Notes under the pieces: model-generated | The model's database searches: none | What the model saw: the letters and a program-made list of their open reading frames with translations, nothing else | Told to the model about the DNA's origin: nothing | NCBI GenBank assembly: GCA_017548125.1 | Contig: JAFYNK010000018.1 | Span: forward strand, 1-59,444 | Reading direction: 5' to 3' | Length of the DNA: 59,444 nucleotides | From: Bacteroidales bacterium | GTDB taxonomy: Bacteria; Bacteroidota; Bacteroidia; Bacteroidales; F082 | Translations under genes and position numbers: made by a program | Shown: positions 1 through 8,955 of the stretch, in pieces | Layout: each line of letters begins with the position of its first letter | Position numbering within the stretch: position 1 is the stretch's first letter

Positions 1-101
1 ATAGTGAAAATATGCGATAAACTATAGATAGTCAATTAGTTGCCCCCCCATTTTCTTTAAAAATATTTTTTTAAAGAGTTTGGAAGTTAGAAATAAAAAT
101 A

Positions 102-109
102 TAACTTTG
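102..109 (+). promoter_or_regulatory. Possible TAnnTTTG promoter box upstream of the left-end repeat
   Basis: TAACTTTG matches the Bacteroidota -7 consensus TAnnTTTG. A transcript from here would start near position 116, cover the 22-codon reading frame at 129-197 and meet the hairpin at 189-226. The upstream -33 element is not clear. Confidence 0.4.
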
Positions 110-128
110 TGGAACTAAAATTAAAGGT

Positions 129-197
129 ATGGAGAATGTTAAAAACGACATACAGATTCTAGGGAAAAACAAGTTCATAGAATACGTCTCTCGATAA
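129..197 (+). CDS. Possible 22-residue leader peptide
   Basis: An ATG opens a 22-codon frame ending in TAA at 195-197. The last residues read FIEYVSR. The 3' end of the frame lies inside the 136-bp repeat, and the copy at the right end of the window ends in the same frame with IECLSR and the same stop. The stop codon sits in the 5' arm of a terminator-like hairpin, so translation could affect hairpin folding. It could equally be the eroded 3' end of a longer gene, or chance. No family is recognised. Confidence 0.25.
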   Translation: MENVKNDIQILGKNKFIEYVSR

Positions 198-310
198 ATC
201 GTCTGATTGACGAATTTATCGGGAGATTTTTTTAAGAAATAAATCAAACTACAGATGTGGAAAAATGGGTTCTATCCATTGATGTAGGAAAATTGATAAT
301 AAATAGAACC
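175..310 (+). repeat. Left copy of a 136-bp inverted repeat found at both window ends
   Basis: This segment matches the reverse complement of 59309-59444 at 129 of 136 positions by eye. The last 83 or so bases are identical, and the seven differences lie in the first 53. It contains a terminator-like hairpin (189-226, then seven T) and a second pairing of GGGTTCTAT with ATAGAACC at its inner end. In both copies the inner end lies just 5' of a gene pointing into the window. It contains no transposase, and homology stops sharply after GAACC. Confidence 0.9.
189..233 (+). terminator. Intrinsic terminator or attenuator hairpin inside the left repeat
   Basis: TCTC-GATAAAT-CGTC pairs with GACGAATTTATC-GGGAGA around a short TGATT loop, followed by T7. 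It could end the short transcript from 102-109 or an upstream gene. The right-end copy keeps the hairpin although bases in its 5' arm differ. Confidence 0.6.
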
Positions 311-344
311 TGTCATTACAAATAAACACACTTATACTACTGTT

Positions 345-1898
345 ATGAAGAAAGCATTATTAATTACTGCAATTATGGTGATTGCATCAGTCTTGAAATC
401 ACAAGACATAGATGCAGGCTGGTATCTTTTCCCTGATACCTCTAATGTCGATAAATATTGGGGATTAACATCGGTGGTTGAGGCAAATGATGGCAACTAT
501 GTAATGCCAATGTATAGCTATTCCAATTATTGTAAATCTAATGATAAATTCCATATACTTAAAATCAGTGCTGACGGTGTGCTTATTGATAAAATGGATT
601 TTGACATTGAAAACGATTATTTGTTGAATGATATCGTTCTTGACACATGGAATGATACTATAAACGTTTTCCTGCATTATATAGGAGTACATCGTAACTG
701 TTCCAAAATAATGCATTCTTATGTTTTGCAGGACTTTACATTGACAGGTTTTAGGGAAATATGGTCGGCAGATTTTGAAAAACCGATGACTACTGATTTG
801 TTGGGAAATTTTAGACCATTGATTGACAATGAAGGCAATAGAACAATATCTTACACATATTCCAGCGACGAGGTCTCAAATGTATATCCTGAATACGGGA
901 AAATTCTTTTCCTAAAATTAGATGTCTCTTGTAATGTGATATTTGAAAAATGGCTGGATTGTTCTGAATTGAATTATAACCACATGAGTATGGTATGCTA
1001 TACATTCAATGAAGACACCACCAATTATAATGTGATGCTGAAATTAGACAAATCTCCATGGAATTGCCAATATGTTCTTGACAATGAATTCAATCTTATA
1101 GATACACTATATTATGAAAAAGAAAGTGGAATGAATTACTGGGAATTTTCGGATCAGCAAGCATATAGTCAAAATCCCAACAATGGAAAAATATACTGTA
1201 TGACACATGTCGCTCACCCGACAATGAAGTATGAACTTGCTGTATTTATGCTAGACAAGACAAATATGAAGGTTAAAATGATGCAATGCACAGATACTCC
1301 AGATAATATATGTAATACTACTGGACTAGGCAATTTCTTGGCATATTCAAAAAAAAGCGATATTTATGGAATGGGAATTTATGATTGGGATTATCATTCA
1401 AATAACTCGGCAAAGTATGAATGTAAATTGTATTTAGTACGCTTCGACGAAAATCTTAAAAAATTGGATGAATGGTTTTATGAAATCGAAGAGGAATATT
1501 TGCATTATTTTGATCATATTTATTGTACGGAAACAGATGATATTGTTGTTACAGGAAGAGTTGTTAAAGATCGAATAGGTAAACCTTGTATCGTCAAATT
1601 CCCCGCATCAGCTTTTAATCCTGACAACATCGAAGAAGCACACGCTCATAATCTTCATCTTGCCGTCGCTTATCCAAATCCTGGCGGTGATGTGATGAAC
1701 ATAAGAACTGGGTTGAGAAATGCTGTTTTATCGGTTTACGATATTAATGGAAGAAAAATCCATGAACAGGAAATAGCAGACGACGTCACTTCGGTAGATG
1801 CTTCTAAATGGCAAAGTGGAACTTACGTTTGGAAATTAGGAATTAGGAATGAGGAATTAGGAATGAAGGAAGTGGAGAGCGGAAAGTGGGTAAAGTAG
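345..1898 (+). CDS. Exported protein with T9SS type A sorting domain
   Basis: A 517-residue protein with an N-terminal signal peptide (MKKALLITAIMVIASVLKS). Residues about 25-430 form a beta-rich region without a domain I recognise. Its many Trp/Tyr/Asp residues and its statements of 'LKLD', 'VRFD' type resemble a propeller-like surface protein. The C-terminal 80 residues hold the sorting-domain signature: AYPNPGGD, then VYDINGRK, then SGTYVWKL and KEVESGKWVK. This predicts export by type IX secretion to the cell surface. A short stretch reading GIRNEELGM splits the end of the sorting domain and is built from a GGAATTAGGAATGAG-type repeat also seen elsewhere in the window. The 136-bp repeat lies directly upstream, and no TAnnTTTG box is seen next to the start. 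Confidence 0.75.
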   Translation: MKKALLITAIMVIASVLKSQDIDAGWYLFPDTSNVDKYWGLTSVVEANDGNYVMPMYSYSNYCKSNDKFHILKISADGVLIDKMDFDIENDYLLNDIVLDTWNDTINVFLHYIGVHRNCSKIMHSYVLQDFTLTGFREIWSADFEKPMTTDLLGNFRPLIDNEGNRTISYTYSSDEVSNVYPEYGKILFLKLDVSCNVIFEKWLDCSELNYNHMSMVCYTFNEDTTNYNVMLKLDKSPWNCQYVLDNEFNLIDTLYYEKESGMNYWEFSDQQAYSQNPNNGKIYCMTHVAHPTMKYELAVFMLDKTNMKVKMMQCTDTPDNICNTTGLGNFLAYSKKSDIYGMGIYDWDYHSNNSAKYECKLYLVRFDENLKKLDEWFYEIEEEYLHYFDHIYCTETDDIVVTGRVVKDRIGKPCIVKFPASAFNPDNIEEAHAHNLHLAVAYPNPGGDVMNIRTGLRNAVLSVYDINGRKIHEQEIADDVTSVDASKWQSGTYVWKLGIRNEELGMKEVESGKWVK

Positions 1899-1988
1899 GA
1901 ACTGAGGAATTGAGGAACTGAGGAACTGAGGAGTTCAGGGTAATAGGGATTCAGGAATTCAGGGTTTGAATTTTGGAGTTTTGAAATA

Positions 1989-2007
1989 GTCCCGTTAGGG
2001 ACGACAG
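1989..2007 (+). repeat. REP-like hairpin unit with GACAG tag
   Basis: GTCCC-GTTA-GGGAC followed by GACAG. It has the same layout (short perfect stem, then GACAG) as the two units at 2065-2131, but with a different stem sequence. Confidence 0.55.
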
Positions 2008-2064
2008 TTCCTAGGCAGGTATGGAGAGCGAAGCTCGGAATGCCTGCTATAAAGACCAGTTATT

Positions 2065-2131
2065 AATCAGAGTGCCGAAGGCACGACAGAAAAAATCATC
2101 CATATTCTGTCGCGCTTTCGGCGCTTTGATT
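2065..2131. repeat. Pair of oppositely oriented REP-like units
   Basis: The unit at 2065-2091 and the reverse complement of 2105-2131 are both 27 bases and match at 22. The stem of the first is GTGCC-GAA-GGCAC and of the second GCGC-CGAAA-GCGC. Several differences keep the hairpins paired. Both end in GACAGAA. The pair is separated by 13 bases and forms a larger palindrome, like a BIME pair. Confidence 0.65.
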
Positions 2132-2617
2132 ATTTTTGTGTAAACTTTTGCAGGGGTTCCGCGCTACGCGCTTCACTGCCAGCCAAGTCAAGTCTCTCGC
2201 AAAGGCGCAAAGTATCGCAAAGTAGTTCTCTGCGTTGCTCTGCGTTTTTGCGAGAAAGGAAAACACTTCGACAGGTTCAGTGACCTGGTTCAAAGCTCGC
2301 GGCTCAGAGCTGGCAGCCCCTCTGCGTTAGGGATTGGAGCGGCATCCTTTGCGAGACGCAGCGATAGCGGAGGCGAACAAAGATATAGCGGAAAGCCCGA
2401 CGGCGGAGCTGTAAGCGGAGCCGGAACGCCCAAGAAAATGACTAATGGCAAAAGACTAATGACTAAAGTTTAAGGTTTAAGGTTCAGAGTTCAACGGCTC
2501 AATGGCTCAAAGTTCAATGGTTCAAATGTTTCCCCTCTAATCCCTCTAATCCCTTTACGCCTCTCACCCCTCTAAAAAAACTTTAGCCATTAGCCATTAG
2601 CCATTAGCCTTTTTTCC

Positions 2618-2625
2618 TATCTTTG
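2618..2625 (+). promoter_or_regulatory. TATCTTTG promoter box for ahcY
   Basis: Exact TATCTTTG, 35 bases before the ahcY ATG, just after the CATTAGC repeats. Confidence 0.75.
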
Positions 2626-2660
2626 CATTCTTAGAAAAAATTAATATAAAACACCATATC

Positions 2661-4088
2661 ATGAACGAAAAATTAAAACAAAAAGACCTCCCTTATTTGG
2701 TAGCAGATATGGATCTCGTCGATTGGGGAAGAAAAGAAATAGAAGTATCAGAACATGAAATGCCAGGTTTGATGGCGCTTCGTAAGAAATATGGTACAGA
2801 GAAACCTCTCGCTGGCGCTCGTATCAGCGGTTCTTTGCACATGACAATACAGACAGCAATCTTGATTGAGACATTGGTTGAACTCGGCGCAGAAGTACGC
2901 TGGGCAAGCTGTAACATCTTCTCAACACAAGATCACGCTGCAGCAGCAATAGCAGCAGCCGGCACAGCTGTATTCGCTTGGAAAGGCGAGTCGTTGGAAG
3001 ACTACTGGTGGTGCACAATGAGAGCTCTCACATTCCCTGATGGCAAAGGTCCAGATTTGATCGTTGACGATGGTGGCGACGCAACTTTGTTGATCCACAA
3101 AGGCTACGACTGCGAAAACGACCCATCTCTCATGGACGTTGAGCCAAGCAACGCTGAAGAAGCAGCTCTTATGTCAGTGATCAAAGCTACTTACGCAGAA
3201 AATCCTAACCACTGGCACGAAGTCGTAGCTAACTGGAAAGGCGTTTCTGAAGAGACAACAACAGGCGTTCACCGTTTGTATCAAATGAAAGAACAAGGCA
3301 AACTCCTTGTTCCTGCTATCAATGTTAACGACAGCGTTACAAAATCAAAATTCGACAACCTCTACGGCTGCCGCGAATCTCTCGCCGACGGTATCAAACG
3401 CGCTACCGACGTTATGCTCGCTGGTAAAGTCGTCGTCGTTCTCGGCTATGGCGATGTTGGTAAAGGCTGCGCTCACTCAATGCGCTCTTACGGTGCAAGA
3501 GTCATCGTGACAGAAATCGACCCTATCTGCGCTCTCCAAGCTGCGATGGAAGGCTTCGAAGTCACAACAGTGGAAGAAGCAGTTAAAGAAGGTAACGTTT
3601 ATGTTACATGTACAGGCAACCGCGACGTCATCACTCTCGAGACAATGCTCCAGATGAAAGACCAAGCTATCGTATGTAACATCGGTCACTTCGATAATGA
3701 AATTCAAGTATCAGCTTTGGAAAATCTTCCTGGCGTCAAGAAAGTCAACATCAAGCCACAAGTTGACAAATATATCTTGCCAAACGGCAACTCAATATTC
3801 ATCCTCGCTGAAGGTCGTTTGGTTAACCTCGGCTGTGCAACAGGTCACGCAAGCTTCGTAATGAGTAACTCATTCACTAACCAGACTTTGGCTCAGTTAG
3901 ATTTATGGAAGAACAGAGGCAACTATCCTGTTGACGTCTATTGCTTGCCAAAATATCTCGATGAAGAAGTAGCAAGATTACACCTCGAAAAAATCGGTGT
4001 CAAATTGACTAAACTCACACAAGAACAAGCAGATTATATCGGAGTTCCTGTTGATGGCCCATTCAAATCAGATATTTACAGATATTGA
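2661..4088 (+). CDS. ahcY: Adenosylhomocysteinase (S-adenosylhomocysteine hydrolase)
   Basis: A 475-residue cytosolic NAD-dependent enzyme that reversibly splits S-adenosylhomocysteine into adenosine and homocysteine, clearing the product of methyltransferases. Visible family blocks: [32 protein letters not shown], the substrate segment [13 protein letters not shown], the NAD-binding loop GYGDVGKG near residue 262, and a C-terminus ending KSDIYRY (usually KPDHYRY). Length is normal for the bacterial family. It has its own TATCTTTG promoter and a strong terminator at 4099-4130, so it appears monocistronic. Its codon choice (CTC, GGC, AAC) suggests high expression. Confidence 0.97.
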   Translation: MNEKLKQKDLPYLVADMDLVDWGRKEIEVSEHEMPGLMALRKKYGTEKPLAGARISGSLHMTIQTAILIETLVELGAEVRWASCNIFSTQDHAAAAIAAAGTAVFAWKGESLEDYWWCTMRALTFPDGKGPDLIVDDGGDATLLIHKGYDCENDPSLMDVEPSNAEEAALMSVIKATYAENPNHWHEVVANWKGVSEETTTGVHRLYQMKEQGKLLVPAINVNDSVTKSKFDNLYGCRESLADGIKRATDVMLAGKVVVVLGYGDVGKGCAHSMRSYGARVIVTEIDPICALQAAMEGFEVTTVEEAVKEGNVYVTCTGNRDVITLETMLQMKDQAIVCNIGHFDNEIQVSALENLPGVKKVNIKPQVDKYILPNGNSIFILAEGRLVNLGCATGHASFVMSNSFTNQTLAQLDLWKNRGNYPVDVYCLPKYLDEEVARLHLEKIGVKLTKLTQEQADYIGVPVDGPFKSDIYRY

Positions 4089-4098
4089 TATAAAAAGT

Positions 4099-4130
4099 AA
4101 CAGCATTGCGAATCTCGCAATGCTGTTTTT
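4099..4130. terminator. Bidirectional intrinsic terminator
   Basis: AACAGCATTGCGA pairs perfectly with TCGCAATGCTGTT around ATC, followed by T residues. The minus strand also has a T tract after the stem. It therefore serves ahcY and the convergent lipoprotein gene ending at 4156. Confidence 0.9.
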
Positions 4131-4155
4131 AATGAAAATTGTGATAAAGTCGTTA

Positions 4156-4584
4156 TTAATTGTATATTCTTAAAGAGTGTCCGTCATATTGGGTGTGATA
4201 TTGAATCAAAGGATAGCCGTGATAACCTTCCGTGATTATATGACCGTCTAAAATGCTGTATTTCACATCAAGACATGTGTCAACGACGAAAGGAAAATCT
4301 ACAATCAGTCTGGAATATTCCCCACAATGATCAGGCTCGTTAGGCGATTGTCGCTCGTAAGCCTTGAACTCGTCCCAAGAATATCGAAGTATGATGATGC
4401 CGCGACTCTGAGGCGGCGCTGTGACGTACATCCAACCCATCGTGGTGTTCAGCTCATAATACATCGTTGAGTTGGGGTAAATCTCAAAGTTGATATAAGC
4501 ATCAGGGGTGTTGGGATTGTACGGAGTGTCGTCGCATGAGAACATGCTCAACATAAATAATAATATGACAAAAATATTTTTCAT
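4156..4584 (-). CDS. Small predicted lipoprotein of unknown function
   Basis: About 142 residues starting MKNIFVILLFMLSMFSCDD, a short hydrophobic signal ending in a lipobox-like MFSC, so probably membrane-anchored. The mature part contains Tyr-rich beta-like segments and no domain I recognise. An upstream in-frame extension of seven residues is possible, but the ATG at 4584 gives the standard lipoprotein signal. A TATTTTTG box lies at 4595-4602 on the same strand, only about ten bases from the start. Confidence 0.65.
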   Translation of the reverse strand: MKNIFVILLFMLSMFSCDDTPYNPNTPDAYINFEIYPNSTMYYELNTTMGWMYVTAPPQSRGIIILRYSWDEFKAYERQSPNEPDHCGEYSRLIVDFPFVVDTCLDVKYSILDGHIITEGYHGYPLIQYHTQYDGHSLRIYN

Positions 4585-4594
4585 AATCGGAAAA

Positions 4595-4602
4595 CAAAAA
4601 TA
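4595..4602 (-). promoter_or_regulatory. TAnnTTTG box for the 4156-4584 lipoprotein
   Basis: Minus-strand TATTTTTG upstream of the ATG at 4584. The leader would be very short. Confidence 0.4.
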
Positions 4603-4671
4603 CAACTTATTTGTTTAATCAGTAAAAATAATTGAAAGTATAACATCTTTAACTAAAAAATATTGTTTCGT

Positions 4672-5052
4672 ATGCATAAACGTTCATTAATTGCGACTAT
4701 GTTGTTTGCCGCTTTGTTCTTTTCATCATGTTCTTTGAAAAAAGATGTGACGATACCAGATGGAAATCGCGCTGTGGCTTATGAATATATGACTGAAGAT
4801 GCTGAAGAAGTCGTTTTGCCAGATTCAGAGCAACAATCCTTGAATAGTGGCGGAGTGCCTTATGAGGAATTGAAAAGAAGACATTATGAGATGCAGTCGG
4901 ACGTGACCAAAAAAATGATGAAAGAAAATGAAAAGAGAAGCAAGAGAGACACTCCGATAAAAAAGAAGTCGTTGTTTAATTTTGGCAAGAAAAAATCTTG
5001 CATGGAAGCAAATGACGCAGTGATTAAAGATGGTGTAAGAGATGTGAAGTGA
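4672..5052 (+). CDS. Small predicted lipoprotein preceding the sensor kinase
   Basis: About 126 residues. MHKRSLIATMLFAALFFSSC is a signal peptide with an SSC lipobox. The mature chain is charged, with a Lys/Glu-rich C-terminal half (KMMKENEKRSKRD), and no domain is recognised. ATG at 4672 is preferred over the in-frame TTG at 4663. Its TGA overlaps the ATG of the downstream sensor kinase by one base (TGATG at 5050-5054), which implies translational coupling. It may therefore be an accessory of the sensor, but that is inference from position only. Confidence 0.65.
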   Translation: MHKRSLIATMLFAALFFSSCSLKKDVTIPDGNRAVAYEYMTEDAEEVVLPDSEQQSLNSGGVPYEELKRRHYEMQSDVTKKMMKENEKRSKRDTPIKKKSLFNFGKKKSCMEANDAVIKDGVRDVK

Positions 5053-8000
5053 TGAACAAGAATGCCATTGGTTATATTGTCCTTTTATTTATGTTGCTGA
5101 TATTTCGTGCCGAGGTGTCAGGACAAAATAATACTTTGGCGTCATACGTCCTTAATAAGGATATTTCAAATAAAACAGAATCTAGTAGTTATCTTAGTTC
5201 TAAAATCGTTACCGCAATCGCTCAGGATGAAAATGGAATGATGTGGTTCGGAACAAAACGCGGCTTGAACTCATTCGACAGTTATAATTTTGAGGAATAC
5301 AATCAGCTCGATGGAATTATCAATGCCACAATCAACGACATGCTTCCATGTGGCGACACTCTTTTCATCGCAACGGAAAAAGGTCTCTGTATCTATAATA
5401 TTAAAAAGAAACAGGCAACGAACTTCTTCGCTGAAACAGACTCCTTGATGCTGCCCGATAATTATATCTTTCATATAACGCCGCCAGTAAATAACAGAAT
5501 TACAATATGTACCAAAAGCGGAACATCGGTATATGACCTCGCAACTAAAGAGTTTTACATACCTAAAATTAATAACTACTTCCCCGAATATGAGGTGCGT
5601 CAAATCGAACATATAGACGATGACAACTCTTGGTGGCTGGCAACGTCAAATGGTCTGGTCAGATACCAAGATGAGAATCAGTCAATAAAACATTTCTATT
5701 ATATCAAAGATGTTAAAAAGACATTGCCTGACAATAATCTACGATGCATGTATAAAATGAATAACTCGAAAATATTCATAGGAACAGCAAACGGATTGTG
5801 TCTCCTCGATGTTGAAAACGAAACGGTAGAAAGAATTGACTTGAATATGCTGACGTCATATAAATCTAATAAGATTGATGTGTCTAAAATTATAGCCTTC
5901 AATGATGATGAGGTGATTGTTAGTACTTATACTGACGGGTTGTATATCTATAATCATAAAAATAAAACAGCAACTCATATCTCTAAATTTAATAGACGCA
6001 ACGCAATATCAGACAATAACGTCTTCGATGTTTATAAAGACACCAACGGTTCTATCTGGGTGGCTACTTACGCAGGCTTGGACCGTTTTGAAAATAATCT
6101 GGCTAACTTCTCAACGGTAAGTCTGTTCCAAAATGGTTATATCTTGTCAATCAACTATTTCCTTGAGATGAATGAAAATGACTTCCTCCTCGGAACAGAA
6201 GCTGGCATAAAGATTTTTAACATTAATGATGAGTCTGTAAAGGATTTCAAGACTTATTTCAATTCTAAAGAAGATTATTTCGAGTCACTCTACGTGTATA
6301 ACCTTTATCTTGATAATGAGAACCGTCTTTGGATAGGAACACGTAACGATGGCTTGTATATATATGATATCGAATCAGATGAGGCTGTTGATGTGGCTGA
6401 AGAATATGATATACCTAATCTTACTCATGCCATTGTGCGTGGTATTGAAAGTGATAAGTATGGTAATATGTGGGTCGCAACGAATATGGGCTTGTGCCGT
6501 ATCAACTTGAAAGATAAAACGCATGCTTTCTATAATGCAGAAAAAAGAAACAAAAAATCATTGCCTTACAACGATTTGTTTGATTTGATGCTCGTTGACG
6601 ACGCCTTGTATGTTACCACAGGCGACGGACTCGCGATATATAGTTACGAAACAAATGATTTCACTAGATGCTATCTCCCTGATTCTCTGATGAAAGGTGA
6701 TGTGGTGAAAAATAACGCACTCTTTGATATTGTTGATGGTGGAAACGGACGCTATTATATCGGCTCTTATTCGAGTGGAATGTTGGCGTTTAATCCGGAA
6801 ACTAAGACGTTTAAAACTTCAAAAATAAATGGTAACTACGGAATTATGGTTTATGCCATCATCCCAGATGAAAACGGCTTCTTATGGGCAAGTACAAGTA
6901 AAGGTATCGTGAAGTATAACCTTGCAACAAAAGCCGTGACGAGTTACGACAAAAGCGATGGATTGCAGGGAAATGAATTTATCCCAAATGCTTTCTTGAG
7001 AAGTAATAATGGCGTGCTTTTCTTCGGAGGCTTCAGCGGATTCAATTACTTTAAACCTGATGACATCAAACAGGAGAATAAACTCCCAGAAGTAGTGATT
7101 ACAAAATTGCAGACAAGCAGCGGTAAGAAACATCGTTATCTTAATCACGGCGATACAATACATCTGTCTTATATGGAAAATTCGTTTGAAATAAGTTTTG
7201 CAACGCTTAACTTGTTGAGAAATAATATGGTTAAATATTCATATATGCTAGATAATTATGATAATGAATGGATAGTGACCAATTCAGCACATAGATATGC
7301 CGATTATAACAAACTTCGTCCAGGAACATACAGATTTAAATTGAAAGCCGCAAATGAAGTTAATGTCTGGACTGAAAAACCTCTGGAACTTACAATAGTA
7401 ATTCATCCTGCTTGGTATCAAAGATTCATATTTAAATTAATGTTGGTTTTGTTGTTCTCTTCCGTGATATTTATAATCGTGAAACAGAGAAGCAGGATTA
7501 TTATACAAAAAATAGAACAGAAACGTAAGATTAACGAACTTGAGATGCAGATGGCTCAGCTGAAACAAAAAACGCTTCAGCTTCAGATGAATCCTCATGT
7601 TATCTTTAACACTTTGAACAGCATCCAGCAATATATCATAGATCACGATATTGATAAGGCTGTGGGTTATCTCTCTAGCTTCTCAAAGCTCATGAGAAGA
7701 ATTTTAAATAATTCAAATGAACGATTCGTTCCTCTAACAGATGAAATGGAAGCGGTCAGACTTTACCTTGAATTGGAATCGATGCGTTTAGGTAATCGTT
7801 TTAATTTTGAAATAAATATTGATCCTGATCTGGACGCTGACAATATTGAAGTCGCTCCTTTGATTATTCAGCCGTTCGTTGAGAATGCTATCATTCATGG
7901 ATTGGTGCCAAAGAAAGAAAATTGTGTCTTGAAAATATCATTGTCTAAAATAGCAGACGAAAAACTGCTTTGCATTATTGAAGACAATGGCGTTGGACGT

Positions 8001-8192
8001 AAATATTCCGAAAAGATAAAACAAAAGTCAGGTTCTCATAAATCGTATGGAATGAGTATAACACGAAGAAGATTGGAAATGTTAAGCAAAATTTCTAATG
8101 ATGACTTCAGTGTTGATGTCGTTGACTTGCAAAATGACAATGGTGAATCTTTAGGAACGCAGGTTAGAATTGTAATAAGTTATCATGATTAA
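5052..8192 (+). CDS. LytS-type sensor histidine kinase with two-component propeller sensor
   Basis: About 1046 residues. After a signal/anchor segment (residues about 1-25) come tandem propeller repeats of the Reg_prop type with recurring WFGTKRGL, WLATSNGL, IWVATYAGL and LWIGTRNDGLY motifs (about 50-660). A Y_Y_Y-like domain follows (FEISFATLN to RFKLKAANE, about 700-785). One membrane segment lies near 793, then a coiled coil and the LytS-type His-kinase box QMNPHVIFNTLN with the presumed phospho-His near 849. The ATPase part has PFVENAIIHG and DNGVG. The architecture is that of the periplasmic sensors that control surface genes in Bacteroidota, but with a LytS kinase, not a hybrid AraC output. 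The partner is the LytTR regulator 16 bases downstream. Confidence 0.9.
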   Translation: MNKNAIGYIVLLFMLLIFRAEVSGQNNTLASYVLNKDISNKTESSSYLSSKIVTAIAQDENGMMWFGTKRGLNSFDSYNFEEYNQLDGIINATINDMLPCGDTLFIATEKGLCIYNIKKKQATNFFAETDSLMLPDNYIFHITPPVNNRITICTKSGTSVYDLATKEFYIPKINNYFPEYEVRQIEHIDDDNSWWLATSNGLVRYQDENQSIKHFYYIKDVKKTLPDNNLRCMYKMNNSKIFIGTANGLCLLDVENETVERIDLNMLTSYKSNKIDVSKIIAFNDDEVIVSTYTDGLYIYNHKNKTATHISKFNRRNAISDNNVFDVYKDTNGSIWVATYAGLDRFENNLANFSTVSLFQNGYILSINYFLEMNENDFLLGTEAGIKIFNINDESVKDFKTYFNSKEDYFESLYVYNLYLDNENRLWIGTRNDGLYIYDIESDEAVDVAEEYDIPNLTHAIVRGIESDKYGNMWVATNMGLCRINLKDKTHAFYNAEKRNKKSLPYNDLFDLMLVDDALYVTTGDGLAIYSYETNDFTRCYLPDSLMKGDVVKNNALFDIVDGGNGRYYIGSYSSGMLAFNPETKTFKTSKINGNYGIMVYAIIPDENGFLWASTSKGIVKYNLATKAVTSYDKSDGLQGNEFIPNAFLRSNNGVLFFGGFSGFNYFKPDDIKQENKLPEVVITKLQTSSGKKHRYLNHGDTIHLSYMENSFEISFATLNLLRNNMVKYSYMLDNYDNEWIVTNSAHRYADYNKLRPGTYRFKLKAANEVNVWTEKPLELTIVIHPAWYQRFIFKLMLVLLFSSVIFIIVKQRSRIIIQKIEQKRKINELEMQMAQLKQKTLQLQMNPHVIFNTLNSIQQYIIDHDIDKAVGYLSSFSKLMRRILNNSNERFVPLTDEMEAVRLYLELESMRLGNRFNFEINIDPDLDADNIEVAPLIIQPFVENAIIHGLVPKKENCVLKISLSKIADEKLLCIIEDNGVGRKYSEKIKQKSGSHKSYGMSITRRRLEMLSKISNDDFSVDVVDLQNDNGESLGTQVRIVISYHD

Positions 8193-8208
8193 TTAATAAA
8201 AGGTATAT

Positions 8209-8955
8209 ATGATAAGATGTGTTATTGTTGAAGACGAGGAAATGGCTCGTAAGGTCTTGAAATCGCTGCTTGCAGAATATTGCCCTGATGTTATGGTGTG
8301 CGCAGAAGCTGATGATATTACATCGGGACAGGAAATGATAGAGGCGTTTCGCCCTGATTTGGTCTTTCTGGATATTGAAATGCCAGGAGGTAGCGGCTTT
8401 AAATTGTTAAGCAATATAAAAGATGTGGATTTTGAAGTCGTTTTTATAACTGCTTACGAACAGTTCGCAATAAAGGCAATCAGACATGATGCCCTAGATT
8501 ACCTTTTAAAACCAGTTGATCCAAAAGAATTGGTGGCAGCTGTAGAAAAAGTAAAAGAAGCTAAATATAAAAAGACTATAAAAAGACAGTACGATACACT
8601 TCTGAAAAATATCGACCCAGAACAACTTGTTGTGAAAAAAATAAGCATTTCAACTTCAGATAAGATACATCTGATAGAAGTTGATGATATAATTCGTTGT
8701 GAATCTGATAATTATTACACAATTATATATTTTAAAGATGGAACAAGTCTCTTGGTAAGCAAAACCTTGAAAGAGATGGAACAGAAACTAGAAGAATATG
8801 ATTTCGTTCGTACTCATAAATCTCATCTTGTTAATATGCGTTGTATCATGAACTTTATTAAAGATGAAATGATGGTTGTTATGACGGATGGAGTGAAGGT
8901 GCCAGTCTCAAAACGAAAAAAAGAGAGAATAATAGAGGTTATAAACAATCTTTAA
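8209..8955 (+). CDS. LytTR-family response regulator
   Basis: A 248-residue cytosolic DNA-binding regulator. The receiver domain (about 1-120) has acidic residues at VEDEE, the phospho-acceptor Asp55 in FLDIEMPG, and Lys in LLKPVD. The LytTR domain (about 140-248) contains the block FVRTHKSHLVN and VPVSKRKKERI. It lies 16 bases after the kinase and is presumably its partner. The next gene downstream on the same strand is the receptor cassette at 9224, which is a plausible target, but no LytTR direct-repeat site was identified. Confidence 0.93.
   Translation: MIRCVIVEDEEMARKVLKSLLAEYCPDVMVCAEADDITSGQEMIEAFRPDLVFLDIEMPGGSGFKLLSNIKDVDFEVVFITAYEQFAIKAIRHDALDYLLKPVDPKELVAAVEKVKEAKYKKTIKRQYDTLLKNIDPEQLVVKKISISTSDKIHLIEVDDIIRCESDNYYTIIYFKDGTSLLVSKTLKEMEQKLEEYDFVRTHKSHLVNMRCIMNFIKDEMMVVMTDGVKVPVSKRKKERIIEVINNL

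Larger units (their letters stand above)
1899..2600. repeat. Non-coding repeat-debris region
   Basis: About 700 bases without a credible gene. It is made of short degenerate repeats: GAGGAACTGAGGAACTGAGG, TTCAGGAATTCAGGG, hairpins with a GACAG tag, CTCGCAAAGGCGCAAAG and its mirror CTCTGCG..TTTGCGAG, CTTCGACAGGTTCAG, AGTTCAACGGCTCAATGG, and CATTAGCCATTAGCCATTAGCC. Parts are clearly more GC-rich than flanking genes. The only open frame (2096-2293, minus) reads through these repeats and is not believed. Confidence 0.75.

Noticed and set aside
1899-2660. Insertion sequence or phage remnant
   Set aside because: Only short non-coding repeat words and hairpins are visible; no transposase or integrase fragment was found.
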